Assembly (NCBI RefSeq): GCF_023061185.1
Contig: NZ_JAKGAK010000025.1
Span: 1 to 39,865, forward strand
Direction of reading: 5' to 3'
Length of the DNA: 39,865 nucleotides
Origin: Chromohalobacter beijerinckii
GTDB lineage: Bacteria > Pseudomonadota > Gammaproteobacteria > Pseudomonadales > Halomonadaceae
Shown one piece after another: positions 17,286 to 27,061 of this stretch; the first letter of the stretch is position 1, and every line of letters starts with the position of its first letter. The position numbers and the translations under genes are program-made. Below the pieces are notes generated by a model. It saw only the letters and a program-made list of their open reading frames with translations. It did no database searches and was not told the DNA's origin.

Positions 17286-19235
17286 TTACTCGCCCTCGGC
17301 CATTGCTTCCAGTTCCATCCAGCGCGACATTGCCTCATCCAGCTCGGCTTGCTTGGCCTCCAGTGCTTCCAAGCGCCGAGTAACTGTCTCAGCATCTTGC
17401 TGGTAGAACTCAGGGGCGCCCACTTCCGCTTCGAAGTCGGCGATGTCGGCTTCCAACGTCTCGATGGTGGCCGGCAGTTGATCCAGTTCGCGCTGCAACT
17501 TGTAGGAAAGCTTGACCCGCTTGGACGTAGCCGACGCCGTTGAGGCCTCGCTCTTGCTGGGTTCAGGACTGGCGGGCGCGGACGTCGAGGGCTCGGCCTC
17601 ACGGGCCGGCAGCACGTTCGCCGCATTGCCGAACTCGCCAGGCGCCGGGGGCAACTTGCCGCCCTGACGCACCCAGTCGCTATACCCGCCGACATACTCC
17701 TGAACGCGACCTTCGCCCTCGAAGGCCAGTACGCTGGTGACCACGTTGTCCATGAAGGCGCGGTCGTGTGAAACCAGCAGCAGGGTACCGTCGAAATCGA
17801 GCAGCAACTCCTCGAGCAACTCGAGTGTCTCGACGTCCAAGTCGTTGGTCGGTTCGTCAAGCACCAGGACGTTGGCCGGCTGGGTGAACAACTTCGCCAG
17901 CAATAAGCGGTTGGATTCCCCGCCCGAGAGGGCCTTGACCGGCTGACGAACGCGGTCCGGCGAGAACAGGAAGTCTTGCAGGTAGCTCATGACATGCTTG
18001 TCCTTGCCACCCACCTGAACGCGGTCGCTGCCCTGAGCCACGTTGTCGTAGACCGTCTTCTCGAGTTCGAGCCCGGCACGCAGCTGATCGAAATAGGCAA
18101 CGCTCAGGTTGGTGCCCATCCGTACTTGTCCTTCGGAGGGCTCGAGCTCCCCCAGCAAGATCTTCAGCAACGTGGTCTTGCCGGCGCCATTGCGACCGAT
18201 GAAGCCAATACGATCGCCACGCTGAATTTCAAGCGATAGATCGCGCACCACCCAATCGTCGCCGAAACGTTGACTGACACCGGTGAGTTCAACGACGCGC
18301 TTGCCGGTACGCTCGCCGCTGTCGACGCTGAGCTGCGCGCGGCCCACGCGCTCACGACGTTCGGCACGCTCGCCACGCATCTTCTCGAGCGCCCGCACGC
18401 GACCTTCGTTGCGCGTGCGGCGTGCCTTGATGCCCTGACGAATCCAGCTCTCTTCTTTAGCGAGCTTCTTGTCGAATTCGGCGCGCTCTCGCGCTTCGAC
18501 CTCAAGCTCATGCTGCTTTTGCTCCTGATACGCCGCGTAATCACCGGGATAACGCCCCAGTAATCCGCGGTCGAGCTCGAGAATATTGGTCGCCAGTCGC
18601 GACAGGAAGGCCCTGTCGTGGGTAATGAATAGCACCGAACCATTGAAGGCGAGCAACTGCTCTTCCAGCCAGCCAATGGTATCCAGGTCGAGATGGTTGG
18701 TCGGCTCATCGAGCAACAGCACATCCGGGTTGGCTACCAGGGCGCGCGCCAGTGCCACGCGACGCCGCCAGCCCCCGGAGAGGCTTACCATTTCGGTATC
18801 TTCCGGCAGCCCCAGACGCGAGAGAATGGTGTCGATGCGTTGATGAAACGACCAGCCATCCACCGATTCAAGCTGGGTTTGCAGCCGCTCAAGCTCGTCC
18901 ATGTCGGGCGAATCGCTCATCACCAGGTGGTGATAAGCGCTCAGCAAGGCGCCTGCCTCGGGCAGGCCCTGGGCGACCACATCGAAAATGGTGTTACCGC
19001 TGGCATCCGGCAGTTCCTGCGCCAGAACGCCCACCTTCAGTCCCGGCGCGCGCCAGATGTGTCCTCCATCGGGCAACGCCTCACCGGCAATCAGCTTGAG
19101 GAGCGTCGATTTGCCCGTGCCGTTGCGCCCCACCAGCGCCAAGCGCTCTCCTTTCTCCAAGGTGAGTTCGGCATGATCCAGCAGGACCTGGGGGCCGTAA
19201 GCCAATTGCACCTGTTCCAGACGTAACAGCGTCAC
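17286..19235 (-). CDS. uup: ABC-F ATPase Uup
   Basis: A 649-residue ABC-F protein with two nucleotide-binding domains and no membrane segments. The first domain has Walker A GRNGTGKST, signature LSGGW and Walker B LLLDEPTNHLD. The second has GRNGAGKTT, LSGGES and LVLDEPTNDLD. They are joined by a charged linker (about residues 240-300, rich in Arg and Glu). A C-terminal coiled-coil extension after an Ala/Ser/Pro-rich spacer (residues about 535-649) marks it as Uup rather than EttA or YheS. Uup acts on ribosomes, affects transposon excision, and its C-terminus binds DNA in E. coli. It is a single-gene unit facing the usp gene. Confidence 0.95.
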   Translation of the reverse strand: MTLLRLEQVQLAYGPQVLLDHAELTLEKGERLALVGRNGTGKSTLLKLIAGEALPDGGHIWRAPGLKVGVLAQELPDASGNTIFDVVAQGLPEAGALLSAYHHLVMSDSPDMDELERLQTQLESVDGWSFHQRIDTILSRLGLPEDTEMVSLSGGWRRRVALARALVANPDVLLLDEPTNHLDLDTIGWLEEQLLAFNGSVLFITHDRAFLSRLATNILELDRGLLGRYPGDYAAYQEQKQHELEVEARERAEFDKKLAKEESWIRQGIKARRTRNEGRVRALEKMRGERAERRERVGRAQLSVDSGERTGKRVVELTGVSQRFGDDWVVRDLSLEIQRGDRIGFIGRNGAGKTTLLKILLGELEPSEGQVRMGTNLSVAYFDQLRAGLELEKTVYDNVAQGSDRVQVGGKDKHVMSYLQDFLFSPDRVRQPVKALSGGESNRLLLAKLFTQPANVLVLDEPTNDLDVETLELLEELLLDFDGTLLLVSHDRAFMDNVVTSVLAFEGEGRVQEYVGGYSDWVRQGGKLPPAPGEFGNAANVLPAREAEPSTSAPASPEPSKSEASTASATSKRVKLSYKLQRELDQLPATIETLEADIADFEAEVGAPEFYQQDAETVTRRLEALEAKQAELDEAMSRWMELEAMAEGE

Positions 19236-19355
19236 GCGTAACCACCTCGTTGACAGACATTCGTAGTAAAGACACTAGTGTAACGCATGGTCGCCTCCTA
19301 GGTCCGGGGGTAGAATGGTGGGTTTTCGCGACTCATTGGGCTGGAGAGATCTTCC

Positions 19356-20204
19356 GTGACACACGACGACGCCAATCCGCTACCTGACGCGCTGCGCATG
19401 ACATCGCCCGCGCCCCTGGTCGACATCGGCGCGAACCTGACGCACGAAAGCTTCGCCAAGGATGTCGACGCCGTACTCGGGCGTGCCCACGCGGCCCAGG
19501 TAGCGACCCTGATCCTCACCGGCACCGACATGGCGCACAGTGAACAAGCCGCCGCTCTGGCGCATCGCCATGACGGCCTCTACGCCACGGCGGGACTGCA
19601 CCCGCATATGGCGAGCCACTGGGATGCCACGCTGGAGAGCGCCATGCGGGCGTTGCATACCGATGCCAAGGTCGTCGCCGTAGGCGAATGCGGGCTGGAC
19701 TTCAACCGCAACTTTTCCACCCCTGCCGAGCAAGAACGCGCCCTCGAAGCCCAGCTCGGCCTGGCCGTCGAAAGCGGCCTGCCGCTATTTCTGCATGAGC
19801 GCGACGCCGGCCCCCGGATGCGCGAAATCCTGCGTCACTGGCGCGACGATATCGGCGACGCCGTTATCCATTGTTTCACCGCCGATCGCGAGACCCTGCA
19901 TGGCTACCTGGATCTCGATGTGCATATCGGCCTGACCGGCTGGCTGTGCGATGAGCGCCGCGGCCATCATCTGCGCGAGATCGTCGGCGACATTCCTGCC
20001 GAGCGCTTGATGGTCGAAACCGATTGCCCGTACTTGTTGCCGCGCAACCTGCCGGCCAAGCTCAAGGGACGCCGTCACGAACCGGCACTGCTGCCTTGGA
20101 TCGTCCGTGAGATCGCCCATTGGCGCGGTGAAAGCGAGGCGACGCTGGCCGCCGCAACGACGGCCACAGCACGCCGATTCTTCCAACTCGACGAGGAGCA
20201 ATGA
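19356..20204 (+). CDS. tatD: TatD-family metal-dependent hydrolase/DNase
   Basis: A 282-residue TIM-barrel hydrolase very similar to E. coli TatD, a 3'-5' exonuclease acting in DNA repair. Matches include LVDIGANLTHESFAKD, TAGLHPH, VVAVGECGLDFNRNFSTP, VIHCFT, GLTGWLCDERRG and VETDCPYLLPRNL, which together supply the metal ligands. The start is the GTG at 19356, with GGAGAG 6 bases upstream. About 18 extra residues precede the E. coli start. It is closely followed (one base) by the next gene, so they are cotranscribed. Confidence 0.95.
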   Translation: MTHDDANPLPDALRMTSPAPLVDIGANLTHESFAKDVDAVLGRAHAAQVATLILTGTDMAHSEQAAALAHRHDGLYATAGLHPHMASHWDATLESAMRALHTDAKVVAVGECGLDFNRNFSTPAEQERALEAQLGLAVESGLPLFLHERDAGPRMREILRHWRDDIGDAVIHCFTADRETLHGYLDLDVHIGLTGWLCDERRGHHLREIVGDIPAERLMVETDCPYLLPRNLPAKLKGRRHEPALLPWIVREIAHWRGESEATLAAATTATARRFFQLDEEQ

Positions 20205-20205
20205 C

Positions 20206-20682
20206 ATGGACTTTCCCGGTTTCATCACCATCGAAACCGGCGACGAGGACGCGCTTCCCGTCGCCATTTCCTGGGCCCTGCCCGATGGCCAGATCAAGCA
20301 TGCGCTGATCCAACCCGACGACGACTGGCTCGACGAGGATCTCCTCAAACTCGGCGACTATAGCCTAGACGAACTGCGCAGCCTGGGCCTCAGCCCCCTG
20401 GACGTGTTGCGCGAGCTGGAGACCGATCACTTCAACGTGACACTCTATACTGCGGGGGTTGGCGACGACGAGGCTGCACTATCGCGCCTGTTCGAGGACT
20501 TCGCGGTGACGCCTTTCGTCGAACTGGCGCCGGCAGAAACGCTCTACCCCGACCTCGGCCCGGGAGAATGGACGCGCGCCCGGGGCGAACTGTTCGGCGA
20601 TCTCGGGCTCGAGCCCATGCGCGCCGATCACGAAGTGCAGGTCATGCTATATCTGCACCAGCGCTTGCGCGGCGAAGAATAG
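20206..20682 (+). CDS. Hypothetical protein, cotranscribed with tatD
   Basis: A 158-residue acidic protein starting MDFPGFITIETGDEDALPV, with AGGAG 8 bases upstream and its ATG one base after the tatD stop. The order of segments (ITIETG, then AISWALPDGQIKHALIQP, then SLDELRSLGLSPLDVLREL, then DHEVQVMLYLHQRL) loosely follows the DEDD exonuclease (RNase H-like) fold. However, the first catalytic Asp-x-Glu becomes Thr-x-Glu and other acidic residues are uncertain. It may be an inactive exonuclease-like protein tied to TatD, or unrelated. It is soluble and cytoplasmic by composition. Confidence 0.65.
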   Translation: MDFPGFITIETGDEDALPVAISWALPDGQIKHALIQPDDDWLDEDLLKLGDYSLDELRSLGLSPLDVLRELETDHFNVTLYTAGVGDDEAALSRLFEDFAVTPFVELAPAETLYPDLGPGEWTRARGELFGDLGLEPMRADHEVQVMLYLHQRLRGEE

Positions 20683-20693
20683 CGCCGATGGCG

Positions 20694-21230
20694 TTATCTC
20701 CAATGCAAGGGGTAACGCCGATGGCGCGCCAGGTTATTGATCAGCACGGCCACGCTCAGCATGATCACGCAACCCGCCGCCACGGGAATGAACGCGAAGT
20801 GCCACGCTAATCCATGGACGTCGTCACTGCCAATGACGGCGATCAATGCCGTGGCACCCCCTGGCGGATGCAGGGTATGCGTAAGCTGCATTATCAGGAT
20901 CGCAGTCGAGACCGCCGCCGCCGCTGCGATCCACCCCGCCCCAAGCAACTGAAAGCATGCCACTCCCACCAAGGCTGATAGCACACTTCCGCCAATCACA
21001 TTGCGCGGCTGCGCGAGCGGGCTCTCGGGCGCAGCGTAAAGCAGCACCGAGGTAGCCCCAAACGAGCCGATCAGCAGCAAGCTATGGGCAGCTATCAATG
21101 CCTCACTGAGCAGTCCCACACCTGCCATGCCGAGGAATCCGCCAACCCATGACCACAAGGCGTCACGCACGCAGGGACGGGCTCGCTTGAGTGGCTCGCC
21201 ACGCATCTTTCCCAGATATGTTTTGACCAT
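20694..21230 (-). CDS. HPP-family membrane protein
   Basis: A protein of about 178 residues with four to five transmembrane helices and the family motif HTLHPPGGATALIA. HPP proteins are inner-membrane proteins; some plant and cyanobacterial members have been linked to nitrite transport, but the role in this group is unknown. The start is uncertain. The ATG at 21230 (MVKTYLGKMRG) is used; a GGGGAAG lies 13 bases upstream, and the open frame continues to 21308. It converges on the tatD-linked gene. Confidence 0.8.
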   Translation of the reverse strand: MVKTYLGKMRGEPLKRARPCVRDALWSWVGGFLGMAGVGLLSEALIAAHSLLLIGSFGATSVLLYAAPESPLAQPRNVIGGSVLSALVGVACFQLLGAGWIAAAAAVSTAILIMQLTHTLHPPGGATALIAVIGSDDVHGLAWHFAFIPVAAGCVIMLSVAVLINNLARHRRYPLHWR

Positions 21231-21320
21231 AACGTTTGCATGTCTTCCCCAATAGGGAAAAACGCATCTCTTATCACTTAGAAAATAAAGGCGCTGCCGC
21301 TCAGGCAAGCGCTGTGTTCA

Positions 21321-21866
21321 TTACGTCGCGAGGCGAGCCTGACCCTCGGCGATCGCTGCCTCGCGCGATAGCCCACGACGGTAGAAGGCATGTAATGCAT
21401 CGCGAAATGCCGCCGCTCGAAGAGGGAGGCCGGTCTCGCGATAGCGAGCCGCGCGGGCATCGACACGTGCGGCGAAGGCGTGTCGGTCGACCTCGATGCC
21501 GTCCAGGTTATCGACACTGACGTTAAAACGCAGATCGCACGCCTCGCTGAACAGCGATTCGAGCGCCTGGGGGGCGATCTCGACGCTTTCGAACTCGCGT
21601 TGCCGCGCCTCATCGCGGCCGTCCGGCGCGTACCAGTAGCCATAATCCTCGAGCTGACGGCGACGTTCCCCGGCGATGCACCAATGACTGACTTCATGCA
21701 GCGCACTGGCGAAGAAGCCATGCGCAAAGATGATCCGATGCATGGCGTGCTCGCTGTCGGCGGGACAGTACAGGGGCTCATCATCACCGCTAACCAGGCA
21801 TGTTCGATACGGCACGGCAAAGATGCCGTCGAACACGGCGATGACGTCGTCGATATGATGCTCCAC
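21321..21866 (-). CDS. epmC: Elongation factor P hydroxylase EpmC (YfcM)
   Basis: A 181-residue protein closely matching E. coli EpmC/YfcM, which hydroxylates the beta-lysyl-lysine of elongation factor P after EpmA and EpmB have added it. Shared segments are GDDEPLYCPAD, RIIFAHGFFASALHEVSHWCI (the metal-binding HEVSH at residues 57-61), DYGYWYAPDGRD and FNVSVDNLDG. The start is the GTG at 21866, with AAGGAGG 5 bases upstream. It is transcribed alone, divergent from the MATE gene. Confidence 0.95.
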   Translation of the reverse strand: MEHHIDDVIAVFDGIFAVPYRTCLVSGDDEPLYCPADSEHAMHRIIFAHGFFASALHEVSHWCIAGERRRQLEDYGYWYAPDGRDEARQREFESVEIAPQALESLFSEACDLRFNVSVDNLDGIEVDRHAFAARVDARAARYRETGLPLRAAAFRDALHAFYRRGLSREAAIAEGQARLAT

Positions 21867-22002
21867 GCGGCCTCCTTCGAAAGCGGAGGCACATTATAGG
21901 CACTCTGCCACACGATGAAAGGCATCCTGGGGCCGCTAGAAGAAAGGCGTCCTCGGCGCACCCTTGCTAGAATGCCGCTTTTACCTATCCGGGAGGACTG
22001 AT

Positions 22003-23460
22003 TTGACCGCGCCACAGGCCTTGTTCGCCCATAGCCTTCGTGAATCGCGCCTCTTGATGCGCCTGACACTACCCATCTGCGGCGCGCAATTGGCGCAGTC
22101 GGGCATGAGCGCGGTCGATATCATCATGGCGGGGCGTGCCAGTGCCACCGACTTGGCTGCCGTCTCGGTCGGCTCCAGCCTGTGGCTGCCGTTGATGCTT
22201 TTCATGACCGGCGCCCTGATGGGGCTCACGCCCATCGTGGCGCAGTTGTTAGGAGGCCAGCGCCAGACGGCTATTCGTCCTTACGTCCATCAGGCGCTGT
22301 GGATCGCCTTGCTGCTGGGTGGGCTCTCGGCGGCGGCTCTGTGGTTCGGCGTCGGCCCGATTTTTCGACTCATGGATGTCCCCAGCCACGTGGCCGAGCT
22401 TTCCGCCGGTTATCTGGCTGGCGTGGCGTTTGGTATGCCGGGTATTGGCCTTTATCAAGCCTTGCGCGCCTTCTCCGATGGCATGAACCATACCCGTCCT
22501 GCCTTGTGGATCAGTCTCCTGGGTCTGGGCTTCAACATTCCCTGCAACTACGCGCTGATCTATGGGGGGCCCGGCATCGTCTCGCTGTTCGGTGCTCTCA
22601 CCCCCGACTGGGTCGCCGCGTTGCCTGCCCTGGGCGCTGTGGGCTGTGGCATCGCCACGGCAATTTCCATGTGGGTGATGTGCCTGGCGATGATGATCTA
22701 TACGCGGCGAGCACGCGCATATGGTGAGGTCAGGCTATGGCATTCGCCGGTACCGCCTCGCCGGAGCGACATTCTTGAGCTATTGCATGTTGGCGTGCCC
22801 ATCGGCGTGGCAATCTTCGTCGAGGTCACACTGTTCACCCTGATCGCCTTGTTCGTGGCACGCCTGGGGGAAGTCGTCGTCGCCGCCCACCAGATCGCGC
22901 TCAATTACACGTCGATCCTGTTCATGCTGCCGTTGTCGCTGAGCATGGCACTCACCGTGAGGGTGGGTAACACGCTGGGGCGCGGTGATATGCACGAGGC
23001 ACGCTTCGTGGCCTGGAACGGCATCGTCGTGTGTCTGCTGGTCGCGTTGTTCAATGACGCCATCTTGTGGGCGACGGCCTCGCCCATCCTCGCCCTCTAT
23101 ACGTCGAACGCGGAGGTGCATGCGCTGGCCATGTCGCTGGTCACCCTGGCGATGCTCTATCAGATATCCGACTCACTCCAGGTCAACCTGGCCGGCGCGC
23201 TACGCGGCTACAAGGACACCCGCATCATCATGTTGATCACGGTGTTGTCATATTGGCTGATCGGCCTGGCAGGCGGCCATTGGCTGGGTCGCGGCTGGGA
23301 AGGCCATTTCGCGCCCTTCGGGATTCATGGCTATTGGCTGGGGCTGTGCGCCGGGCTGACGGTGGCCGCCTTGCTGCTCGGCTGGCGTCTGCATCATCGC
23401 GCCCGCCGTAGCCTGGCGGTAAGCGACGACTCCTCGCTCGGGACCGCGACTAAAGACTAA
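22003..23460 (+). CDS. MATE-family multidrug efflux protein (NorM/MdtK-like)
   Basis: A 485-residue inner-membrane antiporter with twelve predicted helices in two repeats. Typical features are the N-terminal LPICGAQLAQSGMSAVDIIMAG, VGSSLWLPL, GALMGLTPIVAQLLGG and, in the second half, AHQIALNYTSILFMLPLSLSMALTVRVGN. These match NorM/MdtK, which exports cationic drugs with Na+ or H+. The start is the TTG at 22003, with GGGAGG 7 bases upstream; an upstream in-frame TTG at 21964 lacks a ribosome site. It is divergent from epmC. Confidence 0.92.
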   Translation: MTAPQALFAHSLRESRLLMRLTLPICGAQLAQSGMSAVDIIMAGRASATDLAAVSVGSSLWLPLMLFMTGALMGLTPIVAQLLGGQRQTAIRPYVHQALWIALLLGGLSAAALWFGVGPIFRLMDVPSHVAELSAGYLAGVAFGMPGIGLYQALRAFSDGMNHTRPALWISLLGLGFNIPCNYALIYGGPGIVSLFGALTPDWVAALPALGAVGCGIATAISMWVMCLAMMIYTRRARAYGEVRLWHSPVPPRRSDILELLHVGVPIGVAIFVEVTLFTLIALFVARLGEVVVAAHQIALNYTSILFMLPLSLSMALTVRVGNTLGRGDMHEARFVAWNGIVVCLLVALFNDAILWATASPILALYTSNAEVHALAMSLVTLAMLYQISDSLQVNLAGALRGYKDTRIIMLITVLSYWLIGLAGGHWLGRGWEGHFAPFGIHGYWLGLCAGLTVAALLLGWRLHHRARRSLAVSDDSSLGTATKD

Positions 23461-23480
23461 GCGCTGGCGCTTAACTTTAG
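23450..23480. repeat. Nested inverted repeat at the MATE stop codon
   Basis: CTAAAG-AC-TAAGCGC-TG-GCGCTTA-A-CTTTAG. An inner perfect 7-2-7 palindrome is framed by a second 6-base pair of arms, spanning the MATE stop codon. It could terminate the MATE transcript or serve as an operator for dctB, which starts 82 bases further on. There is no T-run. Confidence 0.5.
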
Positions 23481-23561
23481 GCAAACCGCCGCTCATCATG
23501 TGAACGTGGCCATGTGGCCCCGCGATACGCCACGTCATTTGCCACGAGTCAGCACGTTCCC

Positions 23562-25475
23562 ATGCCCTTTCAGCGCCGCTTTCCAGTCCCGCTACGCCCG
23601 CGCACACTCTTGGTGCTGGGCGTCATCGCCGGTTTGATCCTTTGCATGTGGCAAACGTCGCGCCTGGCACGCGAGCAAGCGCTTCAGGCGCTACGTCAAG
23701 ATGCCGAGAACGAGTTGCGTCTGTCGGCCGCAAGCCTCGTCGGCCATTTGTCGCGGCACGATTACCTACCGGAACTGCTGGCGTCGCGCGAAATGGTCAA
23801 GCGCTTCCTGAGCGACCCCGACGCTCAGGACCCGATGCCTTTGAACCGGCTACTGGATCGCTTCCGCGCCACCGCCAATGTGTCGGACATCTATTTGCTC
23901 GACCACACCGGTGAAACCATCGCCGCCAGTAACTGGCATCGACCCGATACGTTCATTGGCCAGAACTATCATTTTCGCCCCTATTATCAACAAGCGATGA
24001 ACGGCGAAAATGGCAGTTTCTATGGGCTGGGCACGCAATCCCAAGACCGCGGTTACTATTTCTCGGCACCGGTGTGGCTCGACGAGACCGCTGCCGAGGC
24101 TCGCCCCGATGGCGTCATGGTGCTCAAGGTTCTGCTCGACACGGTGGAAGCGGGGTGGGCCGAGCAGGATGCCGAACTCCTGGTCACCGATCATGATGGA
24201 GTCATCTTCATGGCTAGCCATCCCGAGTTGCGTTTGACGACCATGGCGCCGTTGACGACCGCTCAGCGCCAGGCCGTGACCGCTTCCCGACGCTACGGGG
24301 ACGCAGCGCTACCGCCCTCGGGGCTACGTGAACATCATCGCCGAGATACCCGTACGCGTCTCGTGGGCTTCGACTCGGGCCCGCTCGCCGGGCAACGCTA
24401 TCTAAGCCTGGCCCGTCCCATGGCCGATTTCGACTGGCATATTCATATCCAAAAACCGCTGACGCCCGTCCATCAGGCCCAGTGGCTAGCGGCCGTGCTG
24501 GCCGGCGGGCTCTACGGGCTCATCGCGCTAGGCGTCGGCATCGGTTGGCAGCGCCTACGCTTGCGTCGCGAGCGGGAACGCTTCGCGGAGCGCGAGCGAC
24601 ACACCCTGGCCCAGGCACGGGACGAGCTCGAACGCCACGTAGAAAGCCGAACCCGTGATCTGGTCGCCACCAACCGTCGGCTGTCGGCGGAGATCGAGGA
24701 GCGCCAACGTGCCGAAGATAGTCTACGCGCCACACGGGATGAGTTGGTTCAAGCCGCCAAGCTCGCCGTCCTCGGGCAATTGGCCGCCGGCATCAATCAT
24801 GAGCTCAACCAACCACTGGCGGCCATTCGCGCCTATACCGAGAACGCGCGCGCCTTCATCGCTCGACAACGAGTCGAGAGCGCCGACGCCAATCTGGCCC
24901 AAGTCCTCGAGCTCACCGAGCGTATGGCGGATATCAGTGCCCAGCTCCGCCAGTTCTCGCGCAAGAGCGGCGACAACCTCACGGCAGTGGCCGTCACGCC
25001 CTGCTTTGCGTACGCGCTGCGCCTGTTTCAATCGCGCATTCAGGAAAGCCAGGTCACCATCGCGCAGCATTGGCCCACGCAGGAGGCATGGGTACGTGCC
25101 GACCCGGTACGGCTCGAACAGGTGCTGGTGAATCTCATCGGCAATGCCCTGCAGGCAATGAGCGAGATACCCGAGCCCCGCCTGACACTCGCTATCGTCG
25201 CCGAAGCTACATGCGTCCATCTGGATGTCATCGATAATGGGCCAGGCATTCCCGAAGCGCATTTGACACGCATTTTCGAGCCCTTCTATACCACGAAGAC
25301 CATGGGCAGTGGGCTGGGGCTAGGGCTTTCGATCTCGCGACGCATCATCGAAGATCTCGGTGGCCAGCTCGACGCCAGCGGTCATAATGACGGCGGCGCC
25401 CATTTCCGTGTCACACTTCCCCGCATCGCGGATCCCGATGATCCCGCGCGCCCCGAGGAAAGCTCTCATGCATGA
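23562..25475 (+). CDS. dctB: DctB-type sensor histidine kinase
   Basis: A 637-residue membrane kinase of the DctB group. A first transmembrane segment lies at about residues 14-30 and a second near residue 310. They enclose a periplasmic double-PAS sensor domain (YLLDHTGETIAASNW, FRPYYQQAM, GYYFSAPV), which in DctB binds C4-dicarboxylates. A coiled coil then leads to the kinase core: AAGINHELNQPLAAIR (phospho-His), NLIGNALQAM (N-box), DNGPGIP and GSGLGLGLSISRRII. The ATG at 23562 is preferred; it has no strong ribosome site, and a GTG at 23514 is an alternative. It overlaps dctD by 8 bases, so the pair is coupled. Confidence 0.92.
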   Translation: MPFQRRFPVPLRPRTLLVLGVIAGLILCMWQTSRLAREQALQALRQDAENELRLSAASLVGHLSRHDYLPELLASREMVKRFLSDPDAQDPMPLNRLLDRFRATANVSDIYLLDHTGETIAASNWHRPDTFIGQNYHFRPYYQQAMNGENGSFYGLGTQSQDRGYYFSAPVWLDETAAEARPDGVMVLKVLLDTVEAGWAEQDAELLVTDHDGVIFMASHPELRLTTMAPLTTAQRQAVTASRRYGDAALPPSGLREHHRRDTRTRLVGFDSGPLAGQRYLSLARPMADFDWHIHIQKPLTPVHQAQWLAAVLAGGLYGLIALGVGIGWQRLRLRRERERFAERERHTLAQARDELERHVESRTRDLVATNRRLSAEIEERQRAEDSLRATRDELVQAAKLAVLGQLAAGINHELNQPLAAIRAYTENARAFIARQRVESADANLAQVLELTERMADISAQLRQFSRKSGDNLTAVAVTPCFAYALRLFQSRIQESQVTIAQHWPTQEAWVRADPVRLEQVLVNLIGNALQAMSEIPEPRLTLAIVAEATCVHLDVIDNGPGIPEAHLTRIFEPFYTTKTMGSGLGLGLSISRRIIEDLGGQLDASGHNDGGAHFRVTLPRIADPDDPARPEESSHA

Positions 25476-26853
25476 AACGTCCGCCATTCCTGTCATGCTC
25501 GTCGACGATGAGGCCCATCTGCGTATCACCGCCAGCCAGACATTGGAGTTGGCGGGCTATGCGCCCGATGTGCATGAAAGCGCGGAATCTGCGCTCGCGG
25601 CATTGAGTACGGACTTCCCAGGCGTGCTGGTTAGTGACATCCGCATGCCCGGCATGGATGGCATGGCCTTGCTGCGCGAAGTCCGCCATCGCGACCCCGA
25701 CTTGCCGGTGGTATTGATCACCGGGCACGGCGATATTTCCACCGCCGTGGAAGCCATGCGCGATGGCGCCTGGGACTTTTTGGAGAAGCCTTTCGCGGGA
25801 GAACGCCTGGTGGAGGTCGTTCGGCGTGGCATCGAGAAGCGTCGCCTGAGCCTGGAAAATCGTCACCTGAAGGCTGAACTCGAGGCGCAGCAATCGACTC
25901 CGGGGCCCCGCCTGGTGGGGCGCGCGCCCGCCATTCAGCAACTCGCCTCGATGGTGCAGCGTATCAGCCAAGTCGAAACCGATGTGTTGCTCTACGGCGA
26001 GACGGGCACCGGCAAGGACCTGGTCGCACGCGCCGTTCACGAGCGCAGTTCGCGCGGCGGCAAACCCTTTGTCGCCATCAATTGCGGGGCCGTGCCGGAA
26101 AGCACCATCGAATCCGAGTTATTCGGGCATGAAAAAGGCGCCTTTACCGGCGCGGTGGAACGTCGCGTGGGCAAATTCGAACATGCCAACGGCGGCACCG
26201 TGTTCCTCGACGAAATCGAGTCGATGCCGCTGTCGCTGCAGGTCAAGCTGCTACGTGTGCTTCAGGAACGTGCCGTGGAGCGTCTCGGGTCGAATGACTT
26301 GGTGACACTCGATATACGCGTGATCGCTGCCACCAAGACGGACCTCAAGCTCGCCGCCGAGGCGGGACAATTTCGCGAGGATCTCTATTACCGACTCAAT
26401 GTGGTGACTTTGCCGATTCCCTCGCTACGCGAGCGCCGCGAGGATATTCCCTTGCTCTTTCAGCACTTCGTTGCCGTCTCCGCCAGCCGCAGCGGGCTGG
26501 AAGCGCCGCCGCTCGACAGTCAGGGGGTTTCTGCCTTGCTGGCCCACGATTGGCCGGGCAATGTCCGCGAGCTACGCAATGTCGCCGAGCGCTACGTGTT
26601 GCTGGGGGCGACCTGTGACTATAGCCTCGAGACGCTACTTCAAGGCGCGCATAAAGATAATGGCGATTTACCGCTTGCCCAACAGGTCGAAGTGTTCGAA
26701 AAGAGCGTGATCAATCAAGCACTGGTTCGCTACCAGGGATGCGTCACCGATATATGCGATCGACTGGGCGTGCCTCGCAAGACACTTTACGACAAACTGA
26801 AAAAACACGGCTTGAAGGCTGAGGATTACCGCCACATCGTCGAGACGGAGTAA
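25468..26853 (+). CDS. dctD: DctD-type sigma-54-dependent response regulator
   Basis: A 461-residue NtrC-family activator. The receiver domain (residues 1-120) carries LVDDE and the phospho-acceptor Asp in [11 protein letters not shown]. The central AAA+ domain has GETGTGKD (Walker A), [13 protein letters not shown] (the sigma-54 contact loop) and [12 protein letters not shown]. The C-terminal Fis-type helix-turn-helix is [23 protein letters not shown]. The start at 25468 has GAGGAAAG 6 bases upstream and lies inside the end of dctB. It should bind the two sites at 26934-26984 and activate the sigma-54 promoter of the adjoining transporter. Confidence 0.95.
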   Translation: MHETSAIPVMLVDDEAHLRITASQTLELAGYAPDVHESAESALAALSTDFPGVLVSDIRMPGMDGMALLREVRHRDPDLPVVLITGHGDISTAVEAMRDGAWDFLEKPFAGERLVEVVRRGIEKRRLSLENRHLKAELEAQQSTPGPRLVGRAPAIQQLASMVQRISQVETDVLLYGETGTGKDLVARAVHERSSRGGKPFVAINCGAVPESTIESELFGHEKGAFTGAVERRVGKFEHANGGTVFLDEIESMPLSLQVKLLRVLQERAVERLGSNDLVTLDIRVIAATKTDLKLAAEAGQFREDLYYRLNVVTLPIPSLRERREDIPLLFQHFVAVSASRSGLEAPPLDSQGVSALLAHDWPGNVRELRNVAERYVLLGATCDYSLETLLQGAHKDNGDLPLAQQVEVFEKSVINQALVRYQGCVTDICDRLGVPRKTLYDKLKKHGLKAEDYRHIVETE

Positions 26854-26933
26854 CCTCGCTTACTTGAGGCGGCGCTATTCTCGGCGCTTGAATAAGCCCC
26901 ATCGCCCTCCTTCCCCCTATGCATCAGTCTCTC

Positions 26934-26951
26934 TGTGCGGAAATCCGCACA
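26934..26951. promoter_or_regulatory. DctD upstream activator site 1
   Basis: TGTGCGGAAATCCGCACA is a perfect 8-2-8 palindrome, of the kind bound by DctD as tandem upstream sites. It is centred about 130 bases before the sigma-54 promoter. Confidence 0.8.
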
Positions 26952-26966
26952 AGGTGTAGGCCACTT

Positions 26967-26984
26967 TGTGCGGACTTCCAGCCA
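26967..26984. promoter_or_regulatory. DctD upstream activator site 2
   Basis: TGTGCGGACTTCCAGCCA has the left arm TGTGCGGA identical to site 1 and a degenerate right arm. The centres of the two sites are 33 bases apart, three helical turns, as expected for cooperative binding of two dimers to one strong and one weak site. Confidence 0.72.
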
Positions 26985-27061
26985 TGACAGGTCGACACCT
27001 CTTCCACCTTCGTCGAATAGATGTGGCGTAACTTAATGAAAAATAAAGATTAATCAAAACA

